Shown: positions 10,354 to 21,475 of the stretch, piece after piece
Position numbering within the stretch: the first letter of the stretch is position 1
Layout of the letters: the number at the start of each line of letters is the position of its first letter
Source: Hyperoplus lanceolatus
Lineage: Eukaryota; Chordata; Actinopteri; Uranoscopiformes; Ammodytidae
Length of the DNA: 64,000 nt
Reading direction: 5' to 3'
Assembly: GCA_026929865.2 (NCBI GenBank)
Contig: CM049396.1
Span: forward strand, 38,032,501-38,096,500
Position numbers and translations under genes: made by a program
Notes under the pieces: generated by a model
The model's database searches: none
Seen by the model: only the letters and a program-made list of their open reading frames with translations
Told to the model about the DNA's origin: nothing

Positions 10354-11654
10354 GTAAGATTGCCTTTTTCTCCCTCTGCTTTTATCCTGCTTATTTCTGT
10401 TCTGTGGGTTTGATCATCTCCTAAGATGAAAAAGGCACAACAGCAGCCTGCCATATCTCTTTCCTCAGCAATCAGTCTGCAAACTCATTTGATGTCACTC
10501 TGATCCCTGCCAGCAAGAAAAAATATGAATCTGATGGAGTGTCTCATTTTACTTTCAGTCGTTTCATCATATTGATTTGGATACAACAAACACATCTCTT
10601 TGTGGCACTGTCCATGGTTTATCATGTAGATGGGTGTATTGATTTATTTGCATAGCTTTGATGACTTCCATCTGACTGGCTCGATGAAAAATTCAATTCT
10701 GCCTTGACACGTGATGACACTTAGGGGTTCCAAACGACGGCTGGCAAAATGTGATGATGAGTGTGTACAGCAGCTGAAATGTGTGCATGTTGTTAAATCT
10801 TGGTGCAGGCTGGAGGGGGGATTATGTGGGTGTAGTTGAAGGATGGGATGGCATCAGGCACATGCACAGTTAGGACTCAAGGGGAACTTGAGCCCCTGCC
10901 CTTGTGCCCTTAATGAACATGTTGTATTTTCCTTTACACAATTGAATATATTTTTCCGCCATGAATTAATGCAGAAAAAGCACACATTGGTGCATACAAT
11001 TTCACCAAAATGCAGTAAATTCATCGTTTGACGCTCAAAAAAGTTTTGGGGAGGACCCCCAGACCCCCAACTCAATTTTGTCGTCACCAATTTTGAAACA
11101 AAACCTACGCCCTTGACAGCGGGCACTGCTTAAATTATGAAACCAGCTGAAACAATACTAACTTTTAATGTTATCCATAACAAAAGTCCCTCAGTAGGAT
11201 TGGCTTGTAATATCTTCATTAGTCATTATTCCTCTGTAAGTCTATACTTGCTAGGGATCACGCTAGTCTAATTTGCATTAAAGTGTTTTCTCTGTCACGC
11301 AGGGCAACTTCCAAAATGTGGAAAATAAAAGTCAGATAGAGGAATGCGACATCCATAAAGACAATGTTAAAAATCTTCCTGTTTAAATGAATACTCAATT
11401 GCCCCCTTTAATTATTTTGCTTTGGCCCCTGTACCCCCAAATATGTCTGTGCACAGCCCTGGATAGCAGCTGGGTTCATAGCCTCGAGCCCAATAGGCAT
11501 TTCAGCTGAGTTCATGCTAAGAGATTATGAAACCTTCATCACTACTGAGGCTTGAGGAGAGTCGATTTCAATACCGCACAGTTGATCTGAAAAGGTTCAG
11601 GTTGCCTCTTATTTTTCAATCTCACACCTTGCTCTGCCCTCCCCTCCTACACAG
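10354..11654. other. intron with degraded hAT-like repeat
   Basis: Between about 10838 and 11470 lie fragments typical of old hAT MITEs, for example 'GGGAGGACCCCCAGACCCCC' near 11050 and 'CTTTGGCCCCTGTACCCCC' near 11422. Clear ends and a duplication were not found. The acceptor CCCTCCTACACAG precedes the Ig5 exon. Confidence 0.4.
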
Positions 11655-11805
11655 CTTCACCTCCCAGTTTCTCCAGAAGTCCATTAAGAGCCTTGCTAAA
11701 AGCTCGCTCGGGCAGCGAAGTCACTCTGGAATGCAAGCCCCAGGCCTCGCCCCCAGCAGTTAGCCTGTGGAAGAGAGGGGACGAGATCCTGCAGAGAACT
11801 GAAAG
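11655..11805 (+). CDS. cntn5: contactin exon, first half of Ig domain 5
   Basis: It reads ASPPSFSRSPL, then GSEVTLECKPQASPPAV with the first cysteine, then SLWKRGDEIL with the core tryptophan. It enters in phase 1 and leaves in phase 2 at AG/GTAGGA; the split Arg codon is completed by the next exon. Ig5 follows the Ig1-4 horseshoe in contactins. The sequence is intact. Confidence 0.92.
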
Positions 11806-13117
11806 GTAGGATAAAAAAGTCCACGTGCATATCCTCAACTGTTTTCATTCACATTCACTGTAAATGCAACTTGTTTGAATAGTGTTTTTGGCATTTGTGC
11901 AGATGCATTAGTAAAGGCTAATGAGAGCAGAGCATAGGCACCCATCAGGAGGGGGCAAAGGAGAACAGATACAAGGGAGGGGTGGTAACCACCTGTAGCA
12001 GGGGGCAGGGAGACAGTCCGTTGCCCCGCCGGTGTTGCCAGGGGGATGAATTATTAGAATATAATGGAAAAGCATTTTTTTTAATGAAATTTGATTCAAA
12101 AAGTGAAAGTTCCATATATTTTAGATGTAGGGGAGAGTGGGATGAGATGTGCCACTTTTTACTCAAAGTTATTTTAAAGTGAGGCCTTGACAGTTTTGTC
12201 TCCAACTCAAATATGTACATATATTTCAGGATGTTGTGCAATAAAAACCTTGGATCTGGAATAAACTTTTTAAGAAATATAGCGTTCGGAAAAAAAGTTG
12301 TCTTATGGCACAACTTGCCCCCGGTGTGGTGTAAGTTGTGCCACAAGAGAGAATACCATGGGGTAAATTGTGCCATTGATATATATCTCATAAACTTTAA
12401 TGCAAGACAAATCCATAAGACAATAACTTATTTAAGGTTTATTTAAAGTCAATAAAATCAATATTTTACAAAGATTGAAGGTCAATTTTCTTAAACAAGG
12501 CCTAGCAGATCAAATGGTTTTACCTGCAAAGCTCACAATGACTAGCCTGGCATTCCTAGACCTGCCACTAGGCGCTGGCAAATTAAATTTGCTGCGCCTG
12601 TTGGTCTGGACACTCTCCATTGAAGCTTTTTCAGAAAGCCCAGAAATCCAGACTCACGTTTCAATTGGTTCTATCTAATATGGGCGCGCCAGAGCCCTTT
12701 GTACGGTGCTCTGGGGCGGACGTAACCGGATGACGACAGTGACGTGCATGCGACGTCGAAGCCGTGATAGTAAACATCAAAGATAGCTGCGGATATGTTG
12801 TTTGAGTTTGAGACTGCTTTGGCCTCGACCCTTTACGATTTGGAAGAAGGCCCTCAAATCTTTCATTAGCAAGTAAGTGGAATGTTCTGTTTTGCCGACC
12901 GACCACGGCAAAAGTTTAATTTAACAGTTTAACAGCTGTTCGCTAAACGAACAGGGCTTAATAAGTCACCTTGTGCATCGCTCCGATTGGTTGTAGTGCT
13001 ATCCAACTGCGTGCAGTGGCATTTGAAATGCACAAGTAGGAGCCGCCCCTTGAGTTGGAAATTACTATTGATCGTGGCCAGACCCTCTATCGTTCAAGAT
13101 ATCAGGGTCTGGATTTC

Positions 13118-13790
13118 AAATCAAATCAGTTTTATTTGTATAGCCCAAAATCACAAATACATTTGTCTCAGTGGGCTTTACATTTCATACAATATGATAT
13201 ATGATACAATATGATACAATATGACACCCTGCCCTTACACCCTTAGCTCGGCTGAGAAAAAACTCCCAGTAAAAACCCTTTACCGGGAATAAAAAAAAAT
13301 TGAAGAAATCTCAGGGAGAGTCGACAGAGTAAGGGATCCCTCTCCCAGGACGGACATACTGCAATAGATGTCATAAGTAGAGAAAATCACGAAGGAATTT
13401 GATCATTGACCAGGTGATTACATGGTGATACTAAGTAAAGTGTGAATAGTGTGGATGCAGGAAGACTTCAGATGCTGCCAGAGGATCCACACCGTCTCGT
13501 CTCCACCAGGGAAAACTAAGGTTTCCATCGCCGGGATTACATCCCACGTCTCCAGGTGGCGTCCTTAACCACTGCAACATCTTTCGCATTGATGGTCCAT
13601 TCTCAGATGTTACCGGAGAGGGGACCAGATCCACACTGTCTCGTCACGACCAGGGAGAACTGGAAGTGGACAGACAGGCAACCAGTGAGCAAAGCAAAAA
13701 TGAATTTAAAGATTGAACAAGCAAGCGAGTAGAAAGAGTACTATCCTGATGGACGGTGAATCAGTGCTGATGTGAGGCAATAGCCTGGAT
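13118..13790. repeat. interspersed repeat, first copy (second at 61727-62660)
   Basis: It begins CAAATCAGTTTTATTTGTATAGCCC and runs through 'TCCCTCTCCCAGGACGGACATACTGCAATAG' style sequence to 'GTGAATCAGTGCTGATGTGAGGCAATAG'. It matches 61727-62660 nearly base for base, apart from a SINE inserted in the second copy. No coding frame. I cannot name the family; the style resembles LINE 3' tails common in fish. Confidence 0.75.
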
Positions 13791-13954
13791 TTCCAGGCTA
13801 CACAATGACATATTCACCATCATCATCTTTCTGGCCATCTGAACTCTTGTCAGTGGTGTCGTTAAGTGGAATGGAGATGTCAGTCTCTTCTGAGCTACTG
13901 TAGACAATCACTTTCTTTTGGTGACCAGCTTATACAGCCATGCCACTGGCACAA

Positions 13955-14277
13955 CTCTCAGAAATGTACTTTGCACTAGCTGCTCCGTGCTTGTGGAACC
14001 AACTGCCACCTGACAAATGTGATTCCCCCTCCATTTCTGCCTTTAAATCAAAGCTCAAAACCCATATGTACACCCTGGCTTTTCCTGCCCATTAACTATC
14101 TTACCTCTGCACTACTATCTTTGTTTATATGTGGATGTATGGGCTTAATGTCTTTTATTTTTGTTATTGTTATTTTACCTTCATTGTTTACCTACTGATT
14201 GCACTATGTACAGCATGTTGGACAGTGCAAACTGTTATAAATGTGCTTTTATAAATACATTTTACTTACTTACTTAT
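13955..14277 (+). mobile_element. LINE 3' end (L2-like), truncated
   Basis: The + strand still encodes the RT C-terminal motif LWNQLPP, then SISAFKSKLKTHMYTLAF, typical of L2/CR1-group LINEs. A short 3' tail follows, ending in ACTT repeats at about 14264-14277. Everything upstream is lost, the usual 5' truncation of LINE copies. Confidence 0.6.
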
Positions 14278-14729
14278 AACTCACCTAGGCCCTTTGGCAC
14301 AAATCACCCCAACCCCAGAATTTTGGATAATTAGAATGATGCAGCAGTTTAGGGCTGACATTGTGCTAACTGTATAGACTCAAGGTGTAGCATACTAAAG
14401 CACTAAAACATGTGTCAAACGTTTTCAAACGTGTCTATAATTGTTCAGACATAATAATCAAAAAACCTTGATCATGGACATTTTACTTTGAAAGGCAAAA
14501 CACAGTTTTGAGCTTAAATGTGCTTATATCTTATTCCTTGTGTCTCCCTTATTTACAGGCTGAGTCAAATGGATGGCTCTTCTTAAATATGTGGTAACAT
14601 TTCAAATTTCTTCCACAGTTTTCTAGAAACAAGGGGTGGCACAACTTCCCCACTGGCACAACTCAGGCCACTCTCCCCTATTAGACATATATTGATATAT
14701 TTCAAGCATTTTTTGTTCAACTTTTCAGG

Positions 14730-15345
14730 ATTCCGGCTTACAGCTCATGAAAATCAAAAATCCAGCATCTCAAAATATTAGAATATTCCATAAGGCCAAT
14801 CAAAAAATATTTTTTTATACAGAACAGTTGACCTTTTGATAAGTATTTTCATTCATCTACTATATACTTGGTCTGGGATCTTATTTTGCATGAATTATTG
14901 CATTAATGCAGCATGGCATGGTGACGATCAGTCTGTGGAACTGCTGAGGTGTTATGAAGCCCAGGTTGCTTTGATAGTGGCCTTCAGCTCGTCTGTATTG
15001 TTGGGTCTGGTGTGTCTCATCTGCCTCTTGACAATAGCCCGTAGGTTCTCTTTGCAGTTCAGATCTGGAGAGTTGTCTGGCCAATCAAGCACAGTAATAC
15101 CTTGGTCAGCTAACCAGTTACTAGTGGTTTTTGCACTGTGGACAGGTGCCAAGTCTAGCTGGAAAAGGGAAATGGGCAACTCCATAAAGCTTGTCAACAG
15201 AGCATGACGTGCTCTAGAATCTCCTGGTAGACAGCTGTGTTGACTTTGGACTTGATAGAACACATTGGACCAACACCAGCAACAACATGAGGCTCTCGCA
15301 GACTCGAGGGGTATTTTTCTTCATGAACTTTTAGTAGCCGTAAAT
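14730..15345 (-). mobile_element. Tc1/mariner transposase relic
   Basis: The minus strand encodes GPMCSIKSKVNTAVYQEILEH, then after a frameshift QLDLAPVHSAKTT, then LDWPDNSPDLN and RPNNTDELKATIKATWAS. This is the C-terminal half of a Tc1/mariner DDE transposase. The usual NPIENLW is changed to NCKENLR, so the Glu position is kept but its context is not. The N-terminal DNA-binding part is missing. It lies directly beside the 12130-14678 element. Confidence 0.7.
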
Positions 15346-15954
15346 GGGTGGAATCACCCATACTCACATATGCAGTCATGCTCAAAAAGGAACTTGGTGG
15401 TAATTGTATTAGTGGGAGAAGTAAGCGAAAGCTATATACCTGATTCTGATACTTTTTTTTAGAAGAGCCAAGAAAAAGAGAACCTTCTTATAATTGATTG
15501 TTGAGAGCATAAGAAGTGACAATACAATATTTTTAAATGTGTTGTAATTCAGTTCAACATATTTTAGCTGACATGTTTTTAATATTTAGCATTAACTGTA
15601 TGTTTATTTTTTGATTTTTTTTTATGAATTGTATTCAACACATTTAGCTTGTTATGACAAACACTGCTGTGTATTTTCATGGGGCATTACTTGTATCATG
15701 TCAGCTACAGAGATATAATGGGCTTTCACAAAATTCCCCGGCAGTCAGTGACCGCAGAGCATAATACAGTTTCCCCACTGACCTTCTCAAAATAAAGTCC
15801 GTGAAGCACATTTGATTTATTCATTGAGTTATTGTTTGTAAAATATTTCTTCATTTAGTAATGTGTCCCAGAGCTTAGCCCACCACTGAGTTAGGGTGGT
15901 AGGTAACCCTGCCCGCTGCTCCCCCTTTTCCTGGGCTTTAGTGTAGAACTTTAA

Positions 15955-16526
15955 AGCTGGGGATATATGATTTGGGAGAAAATAGCAGTTGGGATAGAGA
16001 TTCGAATCCAAATACCTCAACCGCTCCACTTGTGTTCTCTCTGGTCCCTCTCTGACACGCTCTACCTGCTGTAGCTCCTCCCTTCGAACAACAGTTATGC
16101 GCGTTCATGTCTTTTCAACTAGTGTCTTTCCTGGTCTTTCCTCGTATCCTTGTTGTCTTAGCAGTGTAAGCAGTTGTTGTTAAACGGGAAATATGACATT
16201 TAGGGGCCGTTGATTGTAGACATTGCTGTTTGTTGGCTGCTGTAGTGCCAAACTGTCAGACTACTAGGGTCGTGAACGCTCACGCAACAACGTTGGTGCC
16301 AAAGTGAATGGACAGTCCCAACAGCCAATAAGAACGGAGAATCGGAGCCTCGCTCTGATTGGTCAAAGTGTACAAGAGTGGTGGCAATTTTTGGGGGCGG
16401 CACACAGAGGCAGGGGAGAGCAAAGTGATGAGTAGATATTCTCAGACCATTTCACCTACATATAGCTGAACGGCTAATATGACATTTTTGCCGAATAATA
16501 CAGTGAAAAAGTTACCCACCCCAGCT
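15955..16526. mobile_element. TTAA-flanked MITE ('AGCTGGGG' ends)
   Basis: The ends AGCTGGGG and CCCCAGCT are inverted repeats, flanked by TTAA (15951-15954 and 16527-16530). No coding remnant. 'TTAAAGCTGGGG' ends of this kind are widespread in fish genomes; the TTAA target fits piggyBac or Kolobok. Confidence 0.65.
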
Positions 16527-16530
16527 TTAA

Positions 16531-17061
16531 GGCGAGACACTGCAGTAAAAAAGACACATTTCAAGCAGTGGTCAATTGAGTATTTATCTTTTTATTTTCC
16601 ATAACAAGTTTTTGGTCATACAAGTATTATTAAAAGGTCCAAAATGTAGATTTAAGTGTTTATTTGACTATACATGTTTTATTTGCGTCTGCATATTTCT
16701 CCTACACAACCATCTTGAATGGCCATTATCTCAACACAATTTTTTCAGTACCCTGGCCTGAACCGAACAATATTAACTTCTATAGCACTTACATAAACTA
16801 AACTTCCTATGATAATTCTTAGCACTTCCTGCATATGTTTAATACAGAAGGAATTGTTCATATGCAGTTAATTGTATGATATATTTTTCTAAATGTACTT
16901 TAAGTAATCAACTGGCAAAGTTGGATCAACCGTCACATGTGAAGATATTGAATTTCAGCGCAAAAATAATGACTACTACATACTGCAATGCAAAGTTCAG
17001 CCTTTTAGTCTAACTCTCCACATCAGCCAACACAGTAACAACCATGTCTACTTCCCTTCAG
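16531..17061. other. intron end, nothing recognised
   Basis: AT-rich intron leading to the acceptor CTTCCCTTCAG. No repeats with clear ends were found. Confidence 0.5.
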
Positions 17062-17189
17062 GATTATTTTGCTACCCAATGGGACGTTAAAGATCGCCAA
17101 TGTGAGCAGACGGGATGCCGCCAGCTACACGTGCGTGGCTAAGAATCAGTTTGGGACGGCGAGCACCACTGGGAGGCTGATTGTCACCG
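17062..17189 (+). CDS. cntn5: contactin exon, second half of Ig domain 5
   Basis: It encodes IILLPNGTLKIANVSRRD, then ASYTCVAKNQFGTAS with the second Ig5 cysteine, then GRLIVT. It enters in phase 2 and leaves in phase 1 at GTGAGT. NGT and NVS are two potential N-glycosylation sites close together. Intact and typical of the family. Confidence 0.94.
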
Positions 17190-17318
17190 GTGAGTCCTAC
17201 TGTTCTCCATCAACCCTCAACTCCTTTAACGTTTGCAACAGTGGCAGATTTGGCCTCTCAAGTTTCATGTTGCCCTTTTGAAACAATGGCTTCTTGATTA
17301 CAAACAGAGAAGAGAAGA

Positions 17319-17666
17319 ATAGTAATGGATGGGATTTAGCGCTTTTTTGCCTAGGCACTCGAAGCACTTTACAGGGTTCCAGGTTCCATTCATACACAGT
17401 CATACCGGTGGTGGTAAGCTACAATAGTAGCCACAGCTGCCCTGGGGCAGACTGATGGAGGCGTGGCTGCCATTCCGTGCCAACGGCCCCTCCGACCACC
17501 ACCTCAAACATAAGGGAGTCATACACATTCACACGAGGCAAGGTGGGTGAAGTGTCTTGCCCAAGGACACAGCAACCATGATACATGGCGGCAGGGCGGG
17601 AATCAAACCGCCAACCCTTGGATCATTGGCCAACCCGCTCTACCAACTGAGCCACAGTCGCCCCCT
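17319..17666 (-). mobile_element. tRNA-derived SINE, antisense
   Basis: Read on the minus strand it starts GGGGGCGACTGTGGCTCAG, TTGGTAGAGCGGGTTGG (A box), then GGTTTGATTCCCGCC (B box). The body contains 'GTGTCCTTGGGCAAGACAC', and the tail ends 'AAAAGCGCTAAATCCC'. Copies of the same family are at 56193-56534 (antisense) and 62044-62298 (sense). The tRNA-like head is complete, but the whole is a SINE, not a tRNA gene. Confidence 0.8.
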
Positions 17667-19070
17667 GAAGAGAATAAAACATATTTCATCCTGTCAACCA
17701 TCCATGTAGACAGCTGAAATGACAACTCTCCTTAAATATTTTTATAAACCTTGACTAACTGACATTAAATATTTGAGTTGGTTGATTGCATACAGACATG
17801 AGAGTGGTATCAATCTTCTCAACTAACTCCTGATAAGAAAATGAATTAGCATTTATCGAAACTTTCCTGAACCGCCCCTTTACATAGGCTACATACTGTA
17901 TATGATATCATGCTAATTTGGGGCTTTTATAATGCAAAATAATGGAGGAAAAGCTCCAAGTATTGGTAAAAAGCCAGCATCCTCAGCAGCTAACATGATA
18001 ACATGGAAATACATTAGAAGCATTGTTTTTCTCATTAAATGCAACCCTTTTATGAGAGAAGGCTACAGTCAAAATCAGACAAAATATAATATTAAACGTA
18101 GTTGACGCAGTTCAGTTGTTAACTATAGAAACATTGACTTAGAAAACAGCACAGAGATCAAATATGCTTTATTGGTAGCATTTTACAACATTATGCTTTA
18201 CACTAGGTAACTACTTTAAGTAACATCCACAAGCCATTATGTGTGCAGCTTAACCTAGTGCAAATAATGTATTGTTAAAGATACAATTGTAAAATTGCTT
18301 ATCAGGGGAGTTTTTTTGCAAACGGTAAATTTCTTTGCGGCTCTTCCAGAAGAAAAGGTGAACCTTTTCCTGTTATCTAAAGCTGAATAAATTCCAAATT
18401 GTTCAATTCTCTTCACTTATTGTCAAGCCTTATTGCATGTGTTATGTTAACAACCAAGTTTATTGTAAAATGATTATGGCTGGCATAAATGGTGCATAGT
18501 AACAGGTAGGTAAGCAGCAAAACATTATGCTTGATTTAGTTAAAGGTCATTTTTGTATGAATGCAGTGGCATAACAAGTCCATGTAGTCCTCCAGTTTAA
18601 TCGCTTGTGTGTTAGCCACCTGACTTATTTTTCTCATTAGTTTTTTACTCTTCTCATACCCTGACAGCTGAACCATTTAATGTCATGGAATTTAATTACT
18701 GTGACCTTTCGCCAAACATACCAATAGACCAAGGCCCTCCAATCCAGTCACCAGTGGGAATGCGCTGCCATCTTTGTAATCCTTTTTTCAAACATATTCT
18801 TTCCCCCAAAATAGATCCCTGTACATAGAGTGCAAACCTGGAGATGTCATTAAATGTTGCTATTGGACAGGGTTGGAATTTACGTAAGTGCTTACAAAAA
18901 TAAGGGAGAAAAAGCAGACATCCATGGGAAATTTAATGATGGCGACTTGATTCAGTTGTGAATTGAAACGAGAAGGGAGGTTGCTAGGGGGTCACGGGTT
19001 GGTGGTAAAGGTTCCCGTGGTGGATATAACAACATGCTATACACTGTTGTCTGTTGTTTTGGCCATGTAG
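17667..19070. other. intron, nothing recognised
   Basis: About 1.4 kb of AT-rich intron with no exon, RNA gene or element ends that I could support. It ends in the acceptor TTTGGCCATGTAG. Confidence 0.45.
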
Positions 19071-19246
19071 AGCCCACCAGAATCACCACGAGGCCCACTA
19101 ACATGGAGATTATTGTTGGCGAGAGTATCGTGCTACCCTGCCAGATTGCCTGTGATACGGCTCTGGATGTGTCTTTCTCGTGGGCATTCAACGGCCAACT
19201 CATCGACTTCCAACAAGACGGCAATCACTATGAAAGAGTGGGCGGG
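19071..19246 (+). CDS. cntn5: contactin exon, first half of Ig domain 6
   Basis: It reads EPTRITTRPTNMEIIVGE, then LPCQIACD with the first cysteine and FSWAFNGQLID with the core tryptophan. It enters in phase 1 and leaves in phase 0 at GGG/GTGAGT. The PTRIT opening and the WAFNG-type core are typical of contactin Ig6, the last Ig domain before the FN3 repeats. Confidence 0.93.
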
Positions 19247-21475
19247 GTGAGTCATCAGCGTTTAATTTGACTTTTTTTTTAACTTTCTGACTATTCTGGG
19301 ATGAATTGAGACATACTGTGTGATATGGAAAGGTTGGAAGGGTTAGGGTATGCTACACTGCCCTGTTGAGGGCTTCTCAAACACCCAGGAGAGAAGATTG
19401 CTGCCAAGGCTTGTCCATTTGAAAGTGTCCCAGTGGTCAATGGTGGATGCAATATTAAAGAGATAGAGTTATCTGTTAAGTTCCCTGTAAAGCCAAATCG
19501 ACAAAATCCTCAGACCAAACGGTCTGGACAGTAGAAAGGCTATTTTAGCTGTTTTTAGAAAATGTTTGAACATTTTATTTATTTATTTTTTAGGAAAAGG
19601 TAATCAGGCACCCAACGTTAATATTATACTTTATATCGATTTGTACTATTTTAGACCAGGTTTCCAAAGGCTTTCAGAATCGGTAACATCCTTTTATTCA
19701 TATCCTTTCATTCAAATGACACTATTGGGCCAGTGAATCGGGATCCTTACCTTTTGAATTAGCTGTGTGAGCTGCCATGTGCTTCCAAAAGATATATCGG
19801 ATAAATGGCATTACAGTCATGCGTTAATAAAGTCTTCTAATTCCCTTACCTCAAGGGAGAACATTTTCTTATAATCTCCCCCCTGCCATAATTCAATTTG
19901 CATACCATTTATGAATCTTGAGCTTCCGAAATAATTAAGTAATGAGCCGGCAGCAGGCGTTCACCATGGGCAGTAGTAAGAAAGTACACTTTCATTTGAA
20001 ATCCATGTGCTCTGAAATGATTTAAAAAGCGACTTCTCTCTTAATTAAATATTTGTTCCTTTCGATGAAGGGAAAATTTAATTGTTTAGCGCGAAATTAT
20101 ACATAACACACTCTTGTTTTCATTTGTATAGCGCAGTTGATCATTCAAGGTCGGCCGTTAGAAAAGTTTGACATCACATGTGAGTGCCCTCGTAGTGTTA
20201 TGGACATGCCAAATGCATAACATCACAAATGTAAATGTAAAATACTAATGAGATACATAGGCATATAATTAATGAGATATAATTTTCACGGAGTCTGTTT
20301 CCCTTGTCCAGAGAGAATACCCCCCCCCCCCACTTAACAGCTTCTGATGAATTAATTAACATAATTAAAGGCAAATCTGCCTCATCACTTCCTCGCTGCT
20401 TCCTCAAGGCTCAGGATGCATTGCTTCTCTCAGTGCAGCTAGCTGGTGGCTGACATTGCAGAAAGAATCACCTAGGTATGAAAAACAAGAAAAAAAACTT
20501 TCAGGTAAAAAAGGGAAGAAGATGAATGGAAGGTTGAAAAGAGAGCAGGAGCGCTAGACTCTTTAACCTGTGGCCGCCACGAAAGTGCCATTCTGCTCGG
20601 TTCGGCTTTGTAAGGGGGCTTCACAGAGGTAAACAGCAGAGGAAAACAGTCCAGTTTAAAAACATTCCTGCAAATAATTTAAGGATTTCACCATCTATAA
20701 TCCATAATATAATTAAAATATCAAGAGAATCCGGAGAAATCTCTGCATGTAAGGGACAAGATACAAAATTAAAATATAATGCCCGTGACCTCAGGTTGCA
20801 CAGCTAGGCCTTCTAGCGCCATTGGGAGGAAAGTTAACCTACTTGAACTAAAGCTAGCTTGCCCCTGTGAATTGATAGAAGGCAGTATGTCAGATTTCTT
20901 CTATTTTACCCATTTCCCACCAACGGGCACCAATTGCCAGCTTCGGGTGCTGGAGCCAGTTGCGAACCGCTTTTCCCACCGGCAACAGCTGGCAAGAGAA
21001 CAACGTCATGATGTCACTGTTAACGTCTGTGTACGTCGCCCGACTTCGCTGCTCTCCTTCCTAACGCTAAAGCTAGTGCTAGCTTTAAGCACAACAACAG
21101 AGGTGCAAACACGTGTTGCCTCTCGCTGCTGGTACGAAATGCTTGTACTGGTTACAGCTTTCACTACACAGCAGCAGGAGTTGGTTGGGCTTAAAGTGCC
21201 GAGACAGCTTGTACACAACCCAAACCCTGTCTGGCCTTGTGGTATGAGACTGTAATCCTTTACCTGGAAGACAGTAGGATAGAGGAGTGGACTAACAAAC
21301 CAACTCCAAAACTCCAGAAACCAGAAATGGTGGAAGGTTGGGCTTGGGGCTAGCAACCCCAACTCGCAAAATCCTTCATGCTACAGAAACGTCAATGAAC
21401 ACTAAAAAAATCTTGCAAAGTAAGACTCTTCAGCGTCCCAAGCTAAAGAAAAAATTAGGTTGCACATGGAAAACC
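19247..21475. other. intron, mostly unassigned
   Basis: AT-rich intron sequence with a C-run at 20319-20331. From about 20930 it becomes repeat-like ('CACCAATTGCCAGCTTCGGG...'), and from about 21240 it resembles the 5' leader of the LINE that follows. No host coding sequence was seen. Confidence 0.4.

Larger units (their letters stand above)
12130..14678. mobile_element. TA-flanked compound MITE ('GGGGAGAGTGGGA' ends)
   Basis: The left end GGGGAGAGTGGGATGAG and the right end ending CCACTCTCCCC are inverted repeats flanked by TA (12128-12129 and 14679-14680), as in Tc1/mariner-like elements. The interior is rich in 'TTGTGCCAC' words. It has taken up at least two other repeats: 13118-13790 and a LINE 3' end at 13955-14277. 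A related element with GGGGAGAACGGGG ends lies at 30416-32329. Confidence 0.65.
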